The notes: a model not told the origin generated them from the letters alone. Shown: positions 1 to 6,324, counted from the stretch's first letter. The stretch: DNA of 11,111 nt from Oscillospiraceae bacterium (GCA_016303195.1 JAEDMD010000048.1:1-11111), one strand, 5' to 3'. Numbers and translations: made by a program.

Positions 1-909
1 GTCACGCCTTGCAAGTTCCTTGTCGATACCACCGAGAACTGATATTTTATCGGCGCTCCACACAGGAGCGATCAGCTTTGATTTGTCGCCGTCGCCTGTA
101 ATACGTTCAATAACGATATCAGCAGGGAGAAGTTCAAGCTGTCGGACGATTATGTCGATATATTCATCTTTTGAAAGCATATGGAATTCGTTTTCTGCAA
201 ACATTTCTGCAAGTCTTGTACCACGGATGATGTGAAGCATTTGCAGTTTTATGCCGTCGGGATGCATTTCAGCCGCCTGTTTTGCCGTTCCGATCATCAT
301 TTCGGCAGTTTCGCAAGGCAGACCGTTGATGATATGGAGACAAGTTCTGATATTTCGATCTTTCAGCTTATTATAGCCATCCAGAAATTCCTGATGTGTA
401 CAGCATCGGTTGATGAGGCTGATCGTCTTTTCGTGGACTGTCTGCATACCAAGTTCTACCGTTAGATCGGTCTTTTCCGAGAGTTCTGACAGCAGTTGGA
501 CAACATCATCTCCGAGACAATCAGCACGAGTGCCGATAGAGATGCCCTTGACATATGGATAGGCGAGGACAGACTCATATATTTCCCTGAGACGCTCAAC
601 AGGAGCATAAGTGTTGGTGTTAGCCTGAAAATAGGCGATTATCGGAACTTCTCCGTGTTTCTTTGCAATGCGTTCGTGTTCTACTTCAAGCTGGTCGGTG
701 ACCGAAAGCCGTGATTCTGTAAAATATCCGCTTCCGCCATCGCAGAAAATGCATCCGCCGAAGCCTTTTGTTCCGTCAATATTCGGACAAGTCAGACCGC
801 AGTCAATGACGGCTTTGAAAACTTTAGAGCCATACCTTGTTTTGTTGTAGTAATTCAGCGTGTGATAGCGCTTGTTGTCAAAAGTGTATCTGAATGGACT
901 TTTGTGCAT
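1..909 (-). CDS. Radical SAM protein, YhcC/TIGR01212 family (C-terminus cut by window edge)
   Basis: Read on the minus strand from ATG at 909-907, the frame stays open for 303 codons to position 1. Family members are about 300-320 residues, so only a short tail should be missing. The N-terminus has the family's RYHTLN-type opening (residues 14-19). The iron-sulfur cysteines are C41, C53 and C56, within TCPNIDGTKGFGGCIFC; this Cx11CxxC spacing is typical of the YhcC group and differs from the CxxxCxxC of most radical SAM enzymes. The ELGMQT motif and, near the end, ERITGDGDKSKLIAPVWS also match the family. These proteins are cytosolic, bind a [4Fe-4S] cluster and S-adenosylmethionine, and share a C-terminal domain with Elp3; no reaction is firmly established for them. 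An AGGAAG ribosome-binding site lies about 8 bases before the ATG. The gene is divergent from the kinase gene at 1064. Family assignment is confident; the substrate is unknown. Confidence 0.9.
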   Translation of the reverse strand, partial: MHKSPFRYTFDNKRYHTLNYYNKTRYGSKVFKAVIDCGLTCPNIDGTKGFGGCIFCDGGSGYFTESRLSVTDQLEVEHERIAKKHGEVPIIAYFQANTNTYAPVERLREIYESVLAYPYVKGISIGTRADCLGDDVVQLLSELSEKTDLTVELGMQTVHEKTISLINRCCTHQEFLDGYNKLKDRNIRTCLHIINGLPCETAEMMIGTAKQAAEMHPDGIKLQMLHIIRGTRLAEMFAENEFHMLSKDEYIDIIVRQLELLPADIVIERITGDGDKSKLIAPVWSADKISVLGGIDKELARRD

Positions 910-931
910 TTTTTTCACTTCCTATCTGTGT

Positions 932-960
932 AGCTTAACACAAAAGACGGAAAATGTCAA
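932..960 (-). promoter_or_regulatory. SigA-type promoter of the radical SAM gene
   Basis: On the minus strand, TTGACA (960-955) is followed by a 17-base spacer and TAAGCT (937-932). A TG one base before the -10 gives an extended -10. The predicted start is near 925, leaving a leader of about 16 bases that still includes the AGGAAG site. Confidence 0.65.
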
Positions 961-1009
961 TATTTGAAAAAATAATCCCTCCAAACCACAAGAAATGACC
1001 ATCAGGCTA

Positions 1010-1038
1010 TTGACTTTTTTGACAAATAGCGATAAAAT
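1010..1038 (+). promoter_or_regulatory. SigA-type promoter of the shikimate-kinase-family gene
   Basis: TTGACT (1010-1015), a 17-base spacer and TAAAAT (1033-1038) lie just before the gene. Transcription would begin near 1045, leaving about 19 bases of leader that contain the AAGGAGGA site (1053-1060). A second TTGACA at 1019-1024 has no -10 at correct spacing. This promoter is back-to-back with that of the minus-strand gene. Confidence 0.6.
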
Positions 1039-1063
1039 ATAAGTATATGAACAAGGAGGAAAA

Positions 1064-1567
1064 ATGAAAAGTAATATTGTTCTTATCGGAATGCCTGCTG
1101 TCGGAAAAAGCACCGTAGGCGTAATACTTGCAAAAATTCTCGGATACCGCTTTATTGATACTGATATCGTAATTCAGGAGAAGGAGAACAGACTGCTTCG
1201 TGACATTATCGCATCAGAGGGTGTGGATGGCTTTATTGAGACTGAAAACAGGATCATCAGTACACTGAAAGCTGAAAAAGCTGTTATTGCCACAGGCGGA
1301 AGCGTGGTCTACGGACGAAAGGCTATGAAGCATCTTTCGGAGATCGGTACTGTTATCTACCTGAAACTTGACTATTCCAAGCTGAAATACCGTCTTGGAA
1401 ATATCAGGAACAGGGGAGTCGTCATCCGCAAAGGACAGAGACTTTCCGACCTTTACAATGAACGCTGTCCGCTTTATGAAAGCTATGCGGATATCATCGT
1501 GGACGAAAACGGACGCAATATCGAGAAAACAGTGGAACAGATCCTTGAGAATATCCACAGCGTTTGA
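1064..1567 (+). CDS. Shikimate-kinase-family P-loop kinase (shikimate site altered)
   Basis: A 167-residue protein with the shikimate kinase fold and length. The Walker A loop is G9-x4-GKST (residues 9-17). FIDTD gives the usual D34. ATGG (76-79) is the substrate/Walker B-like strand. NERCPLYE (132-139) carries the arginine equivalent to R136 of the M. tuberculosis enzyme. Family enzymes phosphorylate shikimate with ATP in the aromatic amino acid pathway. Two differences stand out. The shikimate-binding arginine R58 is isoleucine here (GFIETE, I58), and the GGG substrate motif is GGS (G78, G79, S80). The lid reads RNRGVVIRKGQ, unlike the RPLL-type lid of AroK. From memory, similar proteins annotated as shikimate kinase occur in other clostridia. 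No other aro gene is nearby. ATG 1064 is preceded by AAGGAGGA at 1053-1060. The kinase fold is sure; shikimate as substrate is doubtful. Confidence 0.88.
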   Translation: MKSNIVLIGMPAVGKSTVGVILAKILGYRFIDTDIVIQEKENRLLRDIIASEGVDGFIETENRIISTLKAEKAVIATGGSVVYGRKAMKHLSEIGTVIYLKLDYSKLKYRLGNIRNRGVVIRKGQRLSDLYNERCPLYESYADIIVDENGRNIEKTVEQILENIHSV

Positions 1568-1599
1568 GCAAAATGAACAATTATTTGTATTGAAATACG

Positions 1600-1623
1600 C
1601 TAAAATTCACAATTTTCAGTTTT
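1600..1623 (+). terminator. Weak AT-rich hairpin, possible terminator of the kinase gene
   Basis: AAAATT (1602-1607) and AATTTT (1611-1616) can pair around a 3-base loop. With one bulged base, CT (1600-1601) pairs with AG (1618-1619). A TTTT run (1620-1623) follows. The stem is all A-T at its core, so termination would be inefficient. Confidence 0.3.
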
Positions 1624-1637
1624 AGATAAAAACTTCT

Positions 1638-1666
1638 TTGACATTAATTGGATTTTGTGGTATAAT
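1638..1666 (+). promoter_or_regulatory. Exact consensus SigA promoter for the minD-mgsA-like unit
   Basis: TTGACA (1638-1643), a 17-base spacer and TATAAT (1661-1666), with TG at 1658-1659 making an extended -10. Every core position matches consensus. The predicted start is near 1673, about 240 bases before the MinD-family ATG, so the transcript has a long untranslated leader. Confidence 0.85.
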
Positions 1667-1672
1667 ATATTC

Positions 1673-1912
1673 TGAAATTATTATTTATTTTTAGGCAACA
1701 CCGCATATAGACGATGCAGAAAATGCACCGCCCGTCTGTCAGGTGATGCCCTGAGTTTAATTATGAGGATCCGATGCTTTTGATGCATTATGCACTGATC
1801 TCTCCGATGAACAGCCGTACAGGGCGGATCGGGCAGTGATTGCAGCTCAGAGGCTCGTTTGATGTGCCGTTTTCAGCTCATCATCTTTATCGGATGTCGG
1901 AAAGGAAATATA
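1673..1912 (+). promoter_or_regulatory. Long structured 5' leader of the minD-like gene; possible cis-regulatory RNA or dispersed repeat
   Basis: This is most of the only gene-free stretch over 300 bases (1568-1912). It contains visible inverted repeats. ATAGACG (1707-1713) pairs with CGTCTGT (1733-1739), 7 pairs with one G-U. TCAGG (1739-1743) pairs with CCTGA (1750-1754) around 6 bases. CCGCCC (1728-1733) can instead pair with GGGCGG (1822-1827), which would be mutually exclusive with the first stem. Its composition is more GC-rich than the AT-rich promoter just upstream. The 5' boundary GGCAACACCGCAT (from 1694) looks to me like the end of a dispersed Ruminococcus repeat, but that is memory, not a search result. 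No known riboswitch core is recognised, and there is no obvious U-tract terminator before the gene. Confidence 0.45.
1901..1906 (+). promoter_or_regulatory. Ribosome-binding site fixing the MinD-family start
   Basis: AAAGGA lies 6 bases before ATG 1913. The in-frame TTG 1859 and ATG 1862 upstream lack such a site and would add residues that precede the family's normal N-terminus. Confidence 0.75.
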
Positions 1913-2650
1913 ATGTCTAAAATCATTGCGATCACTTCGGGCAAGGGCGGTACCGGCAAATCTACCGTTTGTGCAGGACTTGGCTACACTCTCGCAAAAC
2001 AAGGACACAGAACCCTTATTATTGAGCTTGACTTCGGTCTGAGATGCCTCGATATTATGTTCGGCGTTGAGGATGGTATCAAGTACGACCTCGGCGATGT
2101 TCTCAGCGGTAAAAAGTCCGCTCTGGAGGCTATTGCCCAGATACCTATGGCTGCTAACCTTAATCTGCTCTGCGCTCCTAAAACCCTTACAAGCGTTTCT
2201 GCTGAACAGATCGTTGAGATCTGCCGCTCTGTAAAGAAGTATTTCGAGTATATCATAATCGATACAGGTGCAGGTATCAATTCTCATGTATTTGACATCG
2301 TTGAACAGGCTAACCTTATTCTCGTTGTATCAACTCCCGACCCTGTCTGCATCAGAGATGCAAGCCTTATGTCGGACGAGTTCTACAACCGTGGAAACAA
2401 GAGCCAGAGACTTATAATCAACAAAATCAGCAAAAAGGTCATCGGTGAAGCACTTGTTGCCAACCTCGATGAGATCATCGACAAGGTCGGTGTTCAGCTT
2501 ATCGGTGTCATCCCCGATGATTTCAAGATGACAGTTGCAACAGGTAAGGGAACCCCGATTCCAACAGATTCGGAGGCTCTGAGAGCGTTTGATGCCATTT
2601 CAAAGAGACTTGGCGGAGAATTCGTTCCGCTTACTGTCAAGACATCATGA
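1913..2650 (+). CDS. minD: MinD/ParA-family ATPase without a C-terminal membrane-targeting helix
   Basis: A 245-residue MinD-family ATPase. The deviant Walker A is SGKGGTGKST (residues 9-18) with the signature lysine K11. The A' region ELDFGLRCLD (38-47) matches the MinD region DFDIGLRNLD, with E38 in place of Asp and D40 kept. Walker B is YIIIDTGAG (D117). GVIPDD (198-203) matches the MinD GVIPED. MinD forms ATP-dependent dimers on the membrane that recruit MinC to block division at the poles. Here the protein ends in LGGEFVPLTVKTS, about 20 residues before the amphipathic FLKRLF-type helix of E. coli MinD. None of the reading frames after the stop encodes such a helix, so a recent frameshift is unlikely. 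No minC or minE flanks it. The gene lies 43 bases before the mgsA-like gene, as in the clostridial min-rodA-mgsA region from which the others may have been lost. The family is sure; a classical Min role is not. Confidence 0.85.
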   Translation: MSKIIAITSGKGGTGKSTVCAGLGYTLAKQGHRTLIIELDFGLRCLDIMFGVEDGIKYDLGDVLSGKKSALEAIAQIPMAANLNLLCAPKTLTSVSAEQIVEICRSVKKYFEYIIIDTGAGINSHVFDIVEQANLILVVSTPDPVCIRDASLMSDEFYNRGNKSQRLIINKISKKVIGEALVANLDEIIDKVGVQLIGVIPDDFKMTVATGKGTPIPTDSEALRAFDAISKRLGGEFVPLTVKTS

Positions 2651-2680
2651 CTTAATTGAAAATACGACCGCTCTGCGGGG

Positions 2681-2686
2681 AAAGGA
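2681..2686 (+). promoter_or_regulatory. Ribosome-binding site fixing the mgsA-like start
   Basis: AAAGGA lies 7 bases before ATG 2694. This selects the start giving MKIAIIAHD, the normal family N-terminus, over an in-frame ATG at 2589 inside the preceding gene. Confidence 0.7.
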
Positions 2687-2693
2687 CATATAT

Positions 2694-3095
2694 ATGAAGA
2701 TAGCAATTATCGCACATGATGCAAAAAAGGAACTTATGGTACAGTTTTGCAGTGCATACTGCGGAATTCTGTCAAAGCATACACTTATTGCTACGAATAC
2801 CACAGGCAAACAGGTCAGTGAAGCTACCGGACTGCCGATAAAGAGATATCTCAGCGGACAGGGCGGTGCTGAGCAGATACTCGCACTTCTTTCATGTAAT
2901 GAAGTCGACGTTCTGCTTTTCTTCAGAGACCCTATAAATCCAAAGGCAGCAGATGTTCACGGAATGAACCTTCTCAGATTATGTGACGTTCATAATGTTC
3001 CCGTGGCTACAAATATCGCTACCGCCGAAGCGCTTATCCTTGCTCTTGAAAGAGGCGATCTTGACTGGCGTGAGGTCGGTAATCCGAGCATCTGA
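2694..3095 (+). CDS. mgsA: Methylglyoxal synthase-like protein, catalytic residues apparently lost
   Basis: A 133-residue single MGS-like domain; the B. subtilis enzyme is about 137 residues and that of E. coli 152. MgsA converts dihydroxyacetone phosphate to methylglyoxal and phosphate, a bypass of lower glycolysis. Retained features are AHDAKK (H8, D9, K12), the phosphate-binding ATNTTG (34-38), SG at 54-55, FFRDP (D79) and PVATNIATAE (103-112). In E. coli MgsA the catalytic residues are D71, H98 and D101. The aligned positions here are A59 (GQGGAEQ instead of GPMGGDQQ), A86 and H89 (KAADVH instead of VPHDPD). Conserved G46 of the TGTTG loop is N35. The fold and phosphate pocket seem intact while the chemistry is doubtful, so it may be a ligand-sensing relative. 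It is probably co-transcribed with the MinD-family gene and is followed by a hairpin terminator. The symbol is used for the family only. Confidence 0.85.
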   Translation: MKIAIIAHDAKKELMVQFCSAYCGILSKHTLIATNTTGKQVSEATGLPIKRYLSGQGGAEQILALLSCNEVDVLLFFRDPINPKAADVHGMNLLRLCDVHNVPVATNIATAEALILALERGDLDWREVGNPSI

Positions 3096-3100
3096 TGTTC

Positions 3101-3127
3101 AATTGTCCCTTCCAAGGGACAATTTTC
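3101..3127 (+). terminator. Rho-independent terminator after the mgsA-like gene
   Basis: AATTGTCCC (3101-3109) and GGGACAATT (3116-3124) form a perfect 9-bp stem with a 6-base loop. The T run is short (3123-3126, then C). It begins 5 bases after the stop codon and separates the minD-mgsA-like unit from hisS, although read-through into hisS is possible given the short T run. Confidence 0.7.
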
Positions 3128-3166
3128 ATGTGAGAAGATTTTATAATTATAGAAAGGCTGGATAAT

Positions 3167-4504
3167 ATGGCTTTAAATATCAAACGCCCAAACGGTACTG
3201 AGGATGTACTTCCTAAGGACGTTTACAAATGGCATACTGTCGAAAAAATAGCAAGGGAAACTGCCGAGAGCTTCGGTTTCGGTGAGCTTCGCTTCCCTAC
3301 TTTTGAGAATACCGAGCTTTTTCTGCGCTCTGTCGGCGAGACTACCGATGTAGTTCAGAAGGAGATGTATACTGTAAAAGCTAAGGAGACCGAATTTACT
3401 CTCCGTCCGGAAGGCACTGCCTGCGCTATTCGTGCAATGCTCCAGAACGGACTTCTGAATGAAGCTCTGCCACAGAGAATCTACTACATCATCTCATGCT
3501 TCCGTCATGAGCGCCCTCAGGCAGGAAGACTCCGTGAGTTTCACCAGTTCGGCGTTGAAATGGCAGGAAGCGCTGCTCCGACAGCAGATGCAGAGGTCAT
3601 CCTGCTTGCTAAAACTCTACTTGAGCGTCTTGGCCTGAAAAATATCAAACTCCTTATCAATTCGATCGGCTGTCCGACCTGCCGTGCCAAGTACCATGAA
3701 GCGCTTAAAGCCTATTTTGAGCCGCATATAGATGAACTCTGCGATACCTGCAAGGAAAGACTGGTCAAGAACCCTATGAGACTTCTTGACTGCAAGAGCC
3801 CTATCTGCAAGGAGATCGGCAAGGACGCTCCTGTTATTACAGATTACCTCTGCGAGGATTGTTCTGACCACTTCGCAAAGCTCCAGAAGTATCTCACAGG
3901 TTTCGGTATTGAATATACCGTTGATCCACGCATCGTTCGAGGACTTGATTACTATACAAAAACTGTTTTCGAGTTCGTGACAACTGAGATCGGCGCACAG
4001 GGAACTGTTTGCGGCGGCGGACGTTATGACGGTCTAATCCAGCAGCTCAGCGGTCAGCCCACACCTGCTCTCGGCTTCGGTATGGGAATAGAGCGTCTTC
4101 TCCTTGTTATGGACAAGCAGGGCTGTGATTATCTCACACCTAAGAAGTGCGACATTTATTTCGCAACTATGGGCGATGCCGCACTCGAAAAAGCTATGCA
4201 GCTTACCAAGGATCTTCGTGAACTGGGCTACTGCGCTGAATACGACCTCATGGGCCGTGGCATCAAGCCTCAGATGAAGTATGCCAACAAGATCAATGCC
4301 GCATTTACCGTGGTTATTGGTGATAATGAGCTTGAAAGCGGCAGGGTGAAGCTGAAAGAAATGTCAAAGGGCGAGGAAACTGAGCTTGCTCTTGATGATA
4401 AGTTTATCGGCAACTTCGATTCGATATACATCGACAAGATGTTTGAGCAATTCGATGAGGCTTCAACAGTAAAAGCGTTCGGTCAGATCGCCGGACAGCA
4501 ATAA
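3167..4504 (+). CDS. hisS: Histidyl-tRNA synthetase
   Basis: A 445-residue class II synthetase that activates histidine with ATP and charges tRNA-His in the cytosol. Motif 2 is FRHERPQAGRLREFHQ, with R113 the ATP-contacting arginine. The histidine-specific motif is RGLDYYTKTVFEF, with R258 matching the catalytic R259 of E. coli. Motif 3 is GFGMGIERLLL (R310). The C-terminal anticodon-binding domain starts near residue 325 (CDIYFATMG). The insertion domain (about 168-235) holds eight cysteines in pairs (GCPTC, CDTC, DCKSPIC, CEDC), a pattern I recall from other clostridial enzymes. ATG 3167 follows AGAAAGG at 3151-3157. The 71-base gap upstream is too short for a T-box leader. A TATAAT at 3142-3147 has no good -35, so the gene may depend partly on read-through. 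It is followed 41 bases later by aspS, an arrangement also seen in B. subtilis. Confidence 0.97.
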   Translation: MALNIKRPNGTEDVLPKDVYKWHTVEKIARETAESFGFGELRFPTFENTELFLRSVGETTDVVQKEMYTVKAKETEFTLRPEGTACAIRAMLQNGLLNEALPQRIYYIISCFRHERPQAGRLREFHQFGVEMAGSAAPTADAEVILLAKTLLERLGLKNIKLLINSIGCPTCRAKYHEALKAYFEPHIDELCDTCKERLVKNPMRLLDCKSPICKEIGKDAPVITDYLCEDCSDHFAKLQKYLTGFGIEYTVDPRIVRGLDYYTKTVFEFVTTEIGAQGTVCGGGRYDGLIQQLSGQPTPALGFGMGIERLLLVMDKQGCDYLTPKKCDIYFATMGDAALEKAMQLTKDLRELGYCAEYDLMGRGIKPQMKYANKINAAFTVVIGDNELESGRVKLKEMSKGEETELALDDKFIGNFDSIYIDKMFEQFDEASTVKAFGQIAGQQ

Positions 4505-4530
4505 ATCGCATCGGCTAAGTGCCGAAAATC

Positions 4531-4537
4531 AGGAGGA
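4531..4537 (+). promoter_or_regulatory. Ribosome-binding site fixing the aspS start
   Basis: AGGAGGA lies 8 bases before ATG 4546. The longer in-frame start at 4519 would place this site inside the coding region. A small 5-bp hairpin (4511-4525) sits just before it in the hisS-aspS gap. Confidence 0.8.
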
Positions 4538-4545
4538 ACACAGCA

Positions 4546-6324
4546 ATGGCTGAAAGTATGAAAGGTTTAAAGCGCACCCACTACTGCGGAGATGTTACCG
4601 AGATCGGCAAGGAAGTAGTAGTAGGCGGCTTTGTTGACAGAATAAGAGATAAGGGCGGTGTTATTTTCATCGTTCTCAGAGACAGAACAGGTGTTGTACA
4701 GCTTCTGTTCAATGACGCTACTGATAAGGAGATCTTTGAAAAGGCTTCTTCATGCAGAAGTGAAGATGTTCTTATGGCAAAGGGTGAAGTCCGTGAGCGT
4801 GAAAGCAAGAACGATAAACTGAAAACAGGTCACGTTGAGATATTCGTAACTGATCTGAGAGTTCTCTCAAAGGCTGAAACTCCGCCGTTTGAGATCACAG
4901 CAGAAACAAAGGTAAATGAGGAGCTTCGTCTGAAGTATCGCTATCTTGATCTCCGCCGTGAGCCGCTCCAGAAGAATATCATTATGCGTCACGAGATCGC
5001 AAAGGTGACACGTGAATACTTCTATGAGAACGGATTTCTTGAGATCGAGACACCTATGATGATGAAGTCAACTCCTGAGGGCGCAAGAGACTATCTCATC
5101 CCTTCAAGAGTTCATCCGGGCAAGTTCTATGCTCTGCCGCAGTCACCGCAGATCTACAAACAGCTCCTTATGGTCGCAGGCTATGACCGTTATATCCAGC
5201 TTGCACGTTGTTTCCGTGACGAGGATCTCCGTGCTGACCGTCAGCCTGAGTTCACACAGATCGACCTTGAAATGTCATTTGTTGATGCTGAGGATATTCA
5301 GGAGTGTGTTGAAGGCTTCATCCAGCGTGTGTTCAAGGAAGTTATGGGTGTAGACGTTCCGACTCCGCTTCCGAGACTTACATTTGCTGATGCTATGAAC
5401 CGTTACGGTTCTGATAAGCCTGATACACGTTTCGGCTTCGAGATACAGGATATTACCGATACTGTCAAGGACATCGACTTTGTCGTATTCAAGAGTGCTG
5501 TCGAGGACGGCGGTTCTGTACGTGCTATCAATGTAAAGAACGGCGCTGCAACATACACACGTAAGGAGATCGATAAGCTGGTTGAACACGCAAAGGGAAT
5601 CGGCGCAAAGGGACTGGCATATATCCGCTGGGCTGATGAGCCGAACTGCTCATTCAAGAAGTTCCTCGGCGAGGGCGACCTTGAAAAGATATGCTCTGCT
5701 GTTGGCGCTGAACAGGGTGACCTCGTTCTCATCTGCGCTGACAAGACCAAGACTGTTCTTTCAACTCTCGGTGCTATCCGTCTTATCTGCGCTAAGAAGC
5801 TGGATGTTATACCTGAGGATAAGTACAATTTCCTCTGGATCACCGAAATGCCGTTCTTTGAGCGTGACGAGGAGAACGATACATGGGTTGCCGCTCACCA
5901 TCCTTTCACTATGCCTATGGAGGAGTGTCTGGAATATCTGGACAGCGATCCTGCAAATGTACGTGCTAAGGCATGGGATCTGGTTCTCAACGGAACTGAG
6001 CTTTCAAGCGGTTCTATGCGTATCACAGATTTTGCGCTCCAGCAGAAGATGTTTGAGGCTCTCGGCATGACTGATGAGGAGATACAGGCTAAATTCGGCT
6101 TCCTTGTGGATGCTTACCGTTACGCTTCACCTCCGCACGGTGGTATGGGAATCGGACTTGACCGTCTGGCAATGATAATGTGTAAGGCTGAAAGTCTCCG
6201 TGATGTTACGGCATTCCCGAAGGTTCAGAATGCAAGCGAGATAATGTCTGAGTGTCCTTCAGTGGTAGACGACGATAACCTCAGTGTTCTCGGCATTGCT
6301 GTAACTGCAAAAGAAGATGAGTAA
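4546..6324 (+). CDS. aspS: Aspartyl-tRNA synthetase
   Basis: A 592-residue bacterial-type AspRS, close to the 590 of E. coli. It charges tRNA-Asp in the cytosol. Domain order is the expected one: an N-terminal OB-fold anticodon domain (about 1-115, with VGGFVDRIRDKGGVIFIVLRD at its core), the class II catalytic core, and a GAD insertion domain (roughly 290-420) that is typical of bacterial AspRS. Motif 2 is FRDEDLRADRQPEFTQ (R224). Motif 3 is GIGLDRLAM (R540). HHPFTMP (about 452-458) also matches the family. The start at MAESMKGLKRTHYCG is chosen because of the AGGAGGA site. The gene is 41 bases after hisS, and its last 8 bases overlap the start of the NUDIX gene, so all three are probably one transcript. 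Whether it also charges tRNA-Asn cannot be judged here. Confidence 0.97.
   Translation: MAESMKGLKRTHYCGDVTEIGKEVVVGGFVDRIRDKGGVIFIVLRDRTGVVQLLFNDATDKEIFEKASSCRSEDVLMAKGEVRERESKNDKLKTGHVEIFVTDLRVLSKAETPPFEITAETKVNEELRLKYRYLDLRREPLQKNIIMRHEIAKVTREYFYENGFLEIETPMMMKSTPEGARDYLIPSRVHPGKFYALPQSPQIYKQLLMVAGYDRYIQLARCFRDEDLRADRQPEFTQIDLEMSFVDAEDIQECVEGFIQRVFKEVMGVDVPTPLPRLTFADAMNRYGSDKPDTRFGFEIQDITDTVKDIDFVVFKSAVEDGGSVRAINVKNGAATYTRKEIDKLVEHAKGIGAKGLAYIRWADEPNCSFKKFLGEGDLEKICSAVGAEQGDLVLICADKTKTVLSTLGAIRLICAKKLDVIPEDKYNFLWITEMPFFERDEENDTWVAAHHPFTMPMEECLEYLDSDPANVRAKAWDLVLNGTELSSGSMRITDFALQQKMFEALGMTDEEIQAKFGFLVDAYRYASPPHGGMGIGLDRLAMIMCKAESLRDVTAFPKVQNASEIMSECPSVVDDDNLSVLGIAVTAKEDE

Noticed and set aside
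922..1113. Minus-strand open frame across the divergent promoter region
   Set aside because: It overlaps both promoters and the start of the kinase gene, has no ribosome-binding site, and reads as low-complexity hydrophobic sequence.
1726..1737. CACCGCCCGTC, identical to the start of the universal 3' motif of 16S rRNA
   Set aside because: The sequence on either side bears no resemblance to 16S rRNA, so this is a short chance match inside the minD leader.
1859..1912. Upstream in-frame start for the MinD-family gene
   Set aside because: It would add 18 residues ahead of the family's normal MSKIIAITSGKGG N-terminus and lacks a ribosome-binding site, whereas ATG 1913 has AAAGGA at proper spacing.
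2589..2693. Extended start for the mgsA-like gene inside the MinD-family gene
   Set aside because: The extra N-terminus is out-of-frame MinD coding sequence. ATG 2694 has its own ribosome-binding site and gives the expected family N-terminus.
3142..3147. TATAAT as a dedicated hisS promoter
   Set aside because: The -35 position (3119-3124, ACAATT) is a poor match and falls inside the terminator stem; it remains possible but is not supported.
3096..3166. T-box leader for hisS
   Set aside because: Only 71 bases separate the two genes and much of that is the mgsA-like terminator. No specifier stem or T-box sequence is visible.
4519..4545. Longer aspS start
   Set aside because: The AGGAGGA at 4531-4537 points to ATG 4546, and bacterial AspRS proteins begin at about this point.
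5275..5843. Long open frames on other strands within aspS, and similar ones within ntpI and ntpE
   Set aside because: They lie wholly inside clear genes, lack ribosome-binding sites and show no recognisable family.
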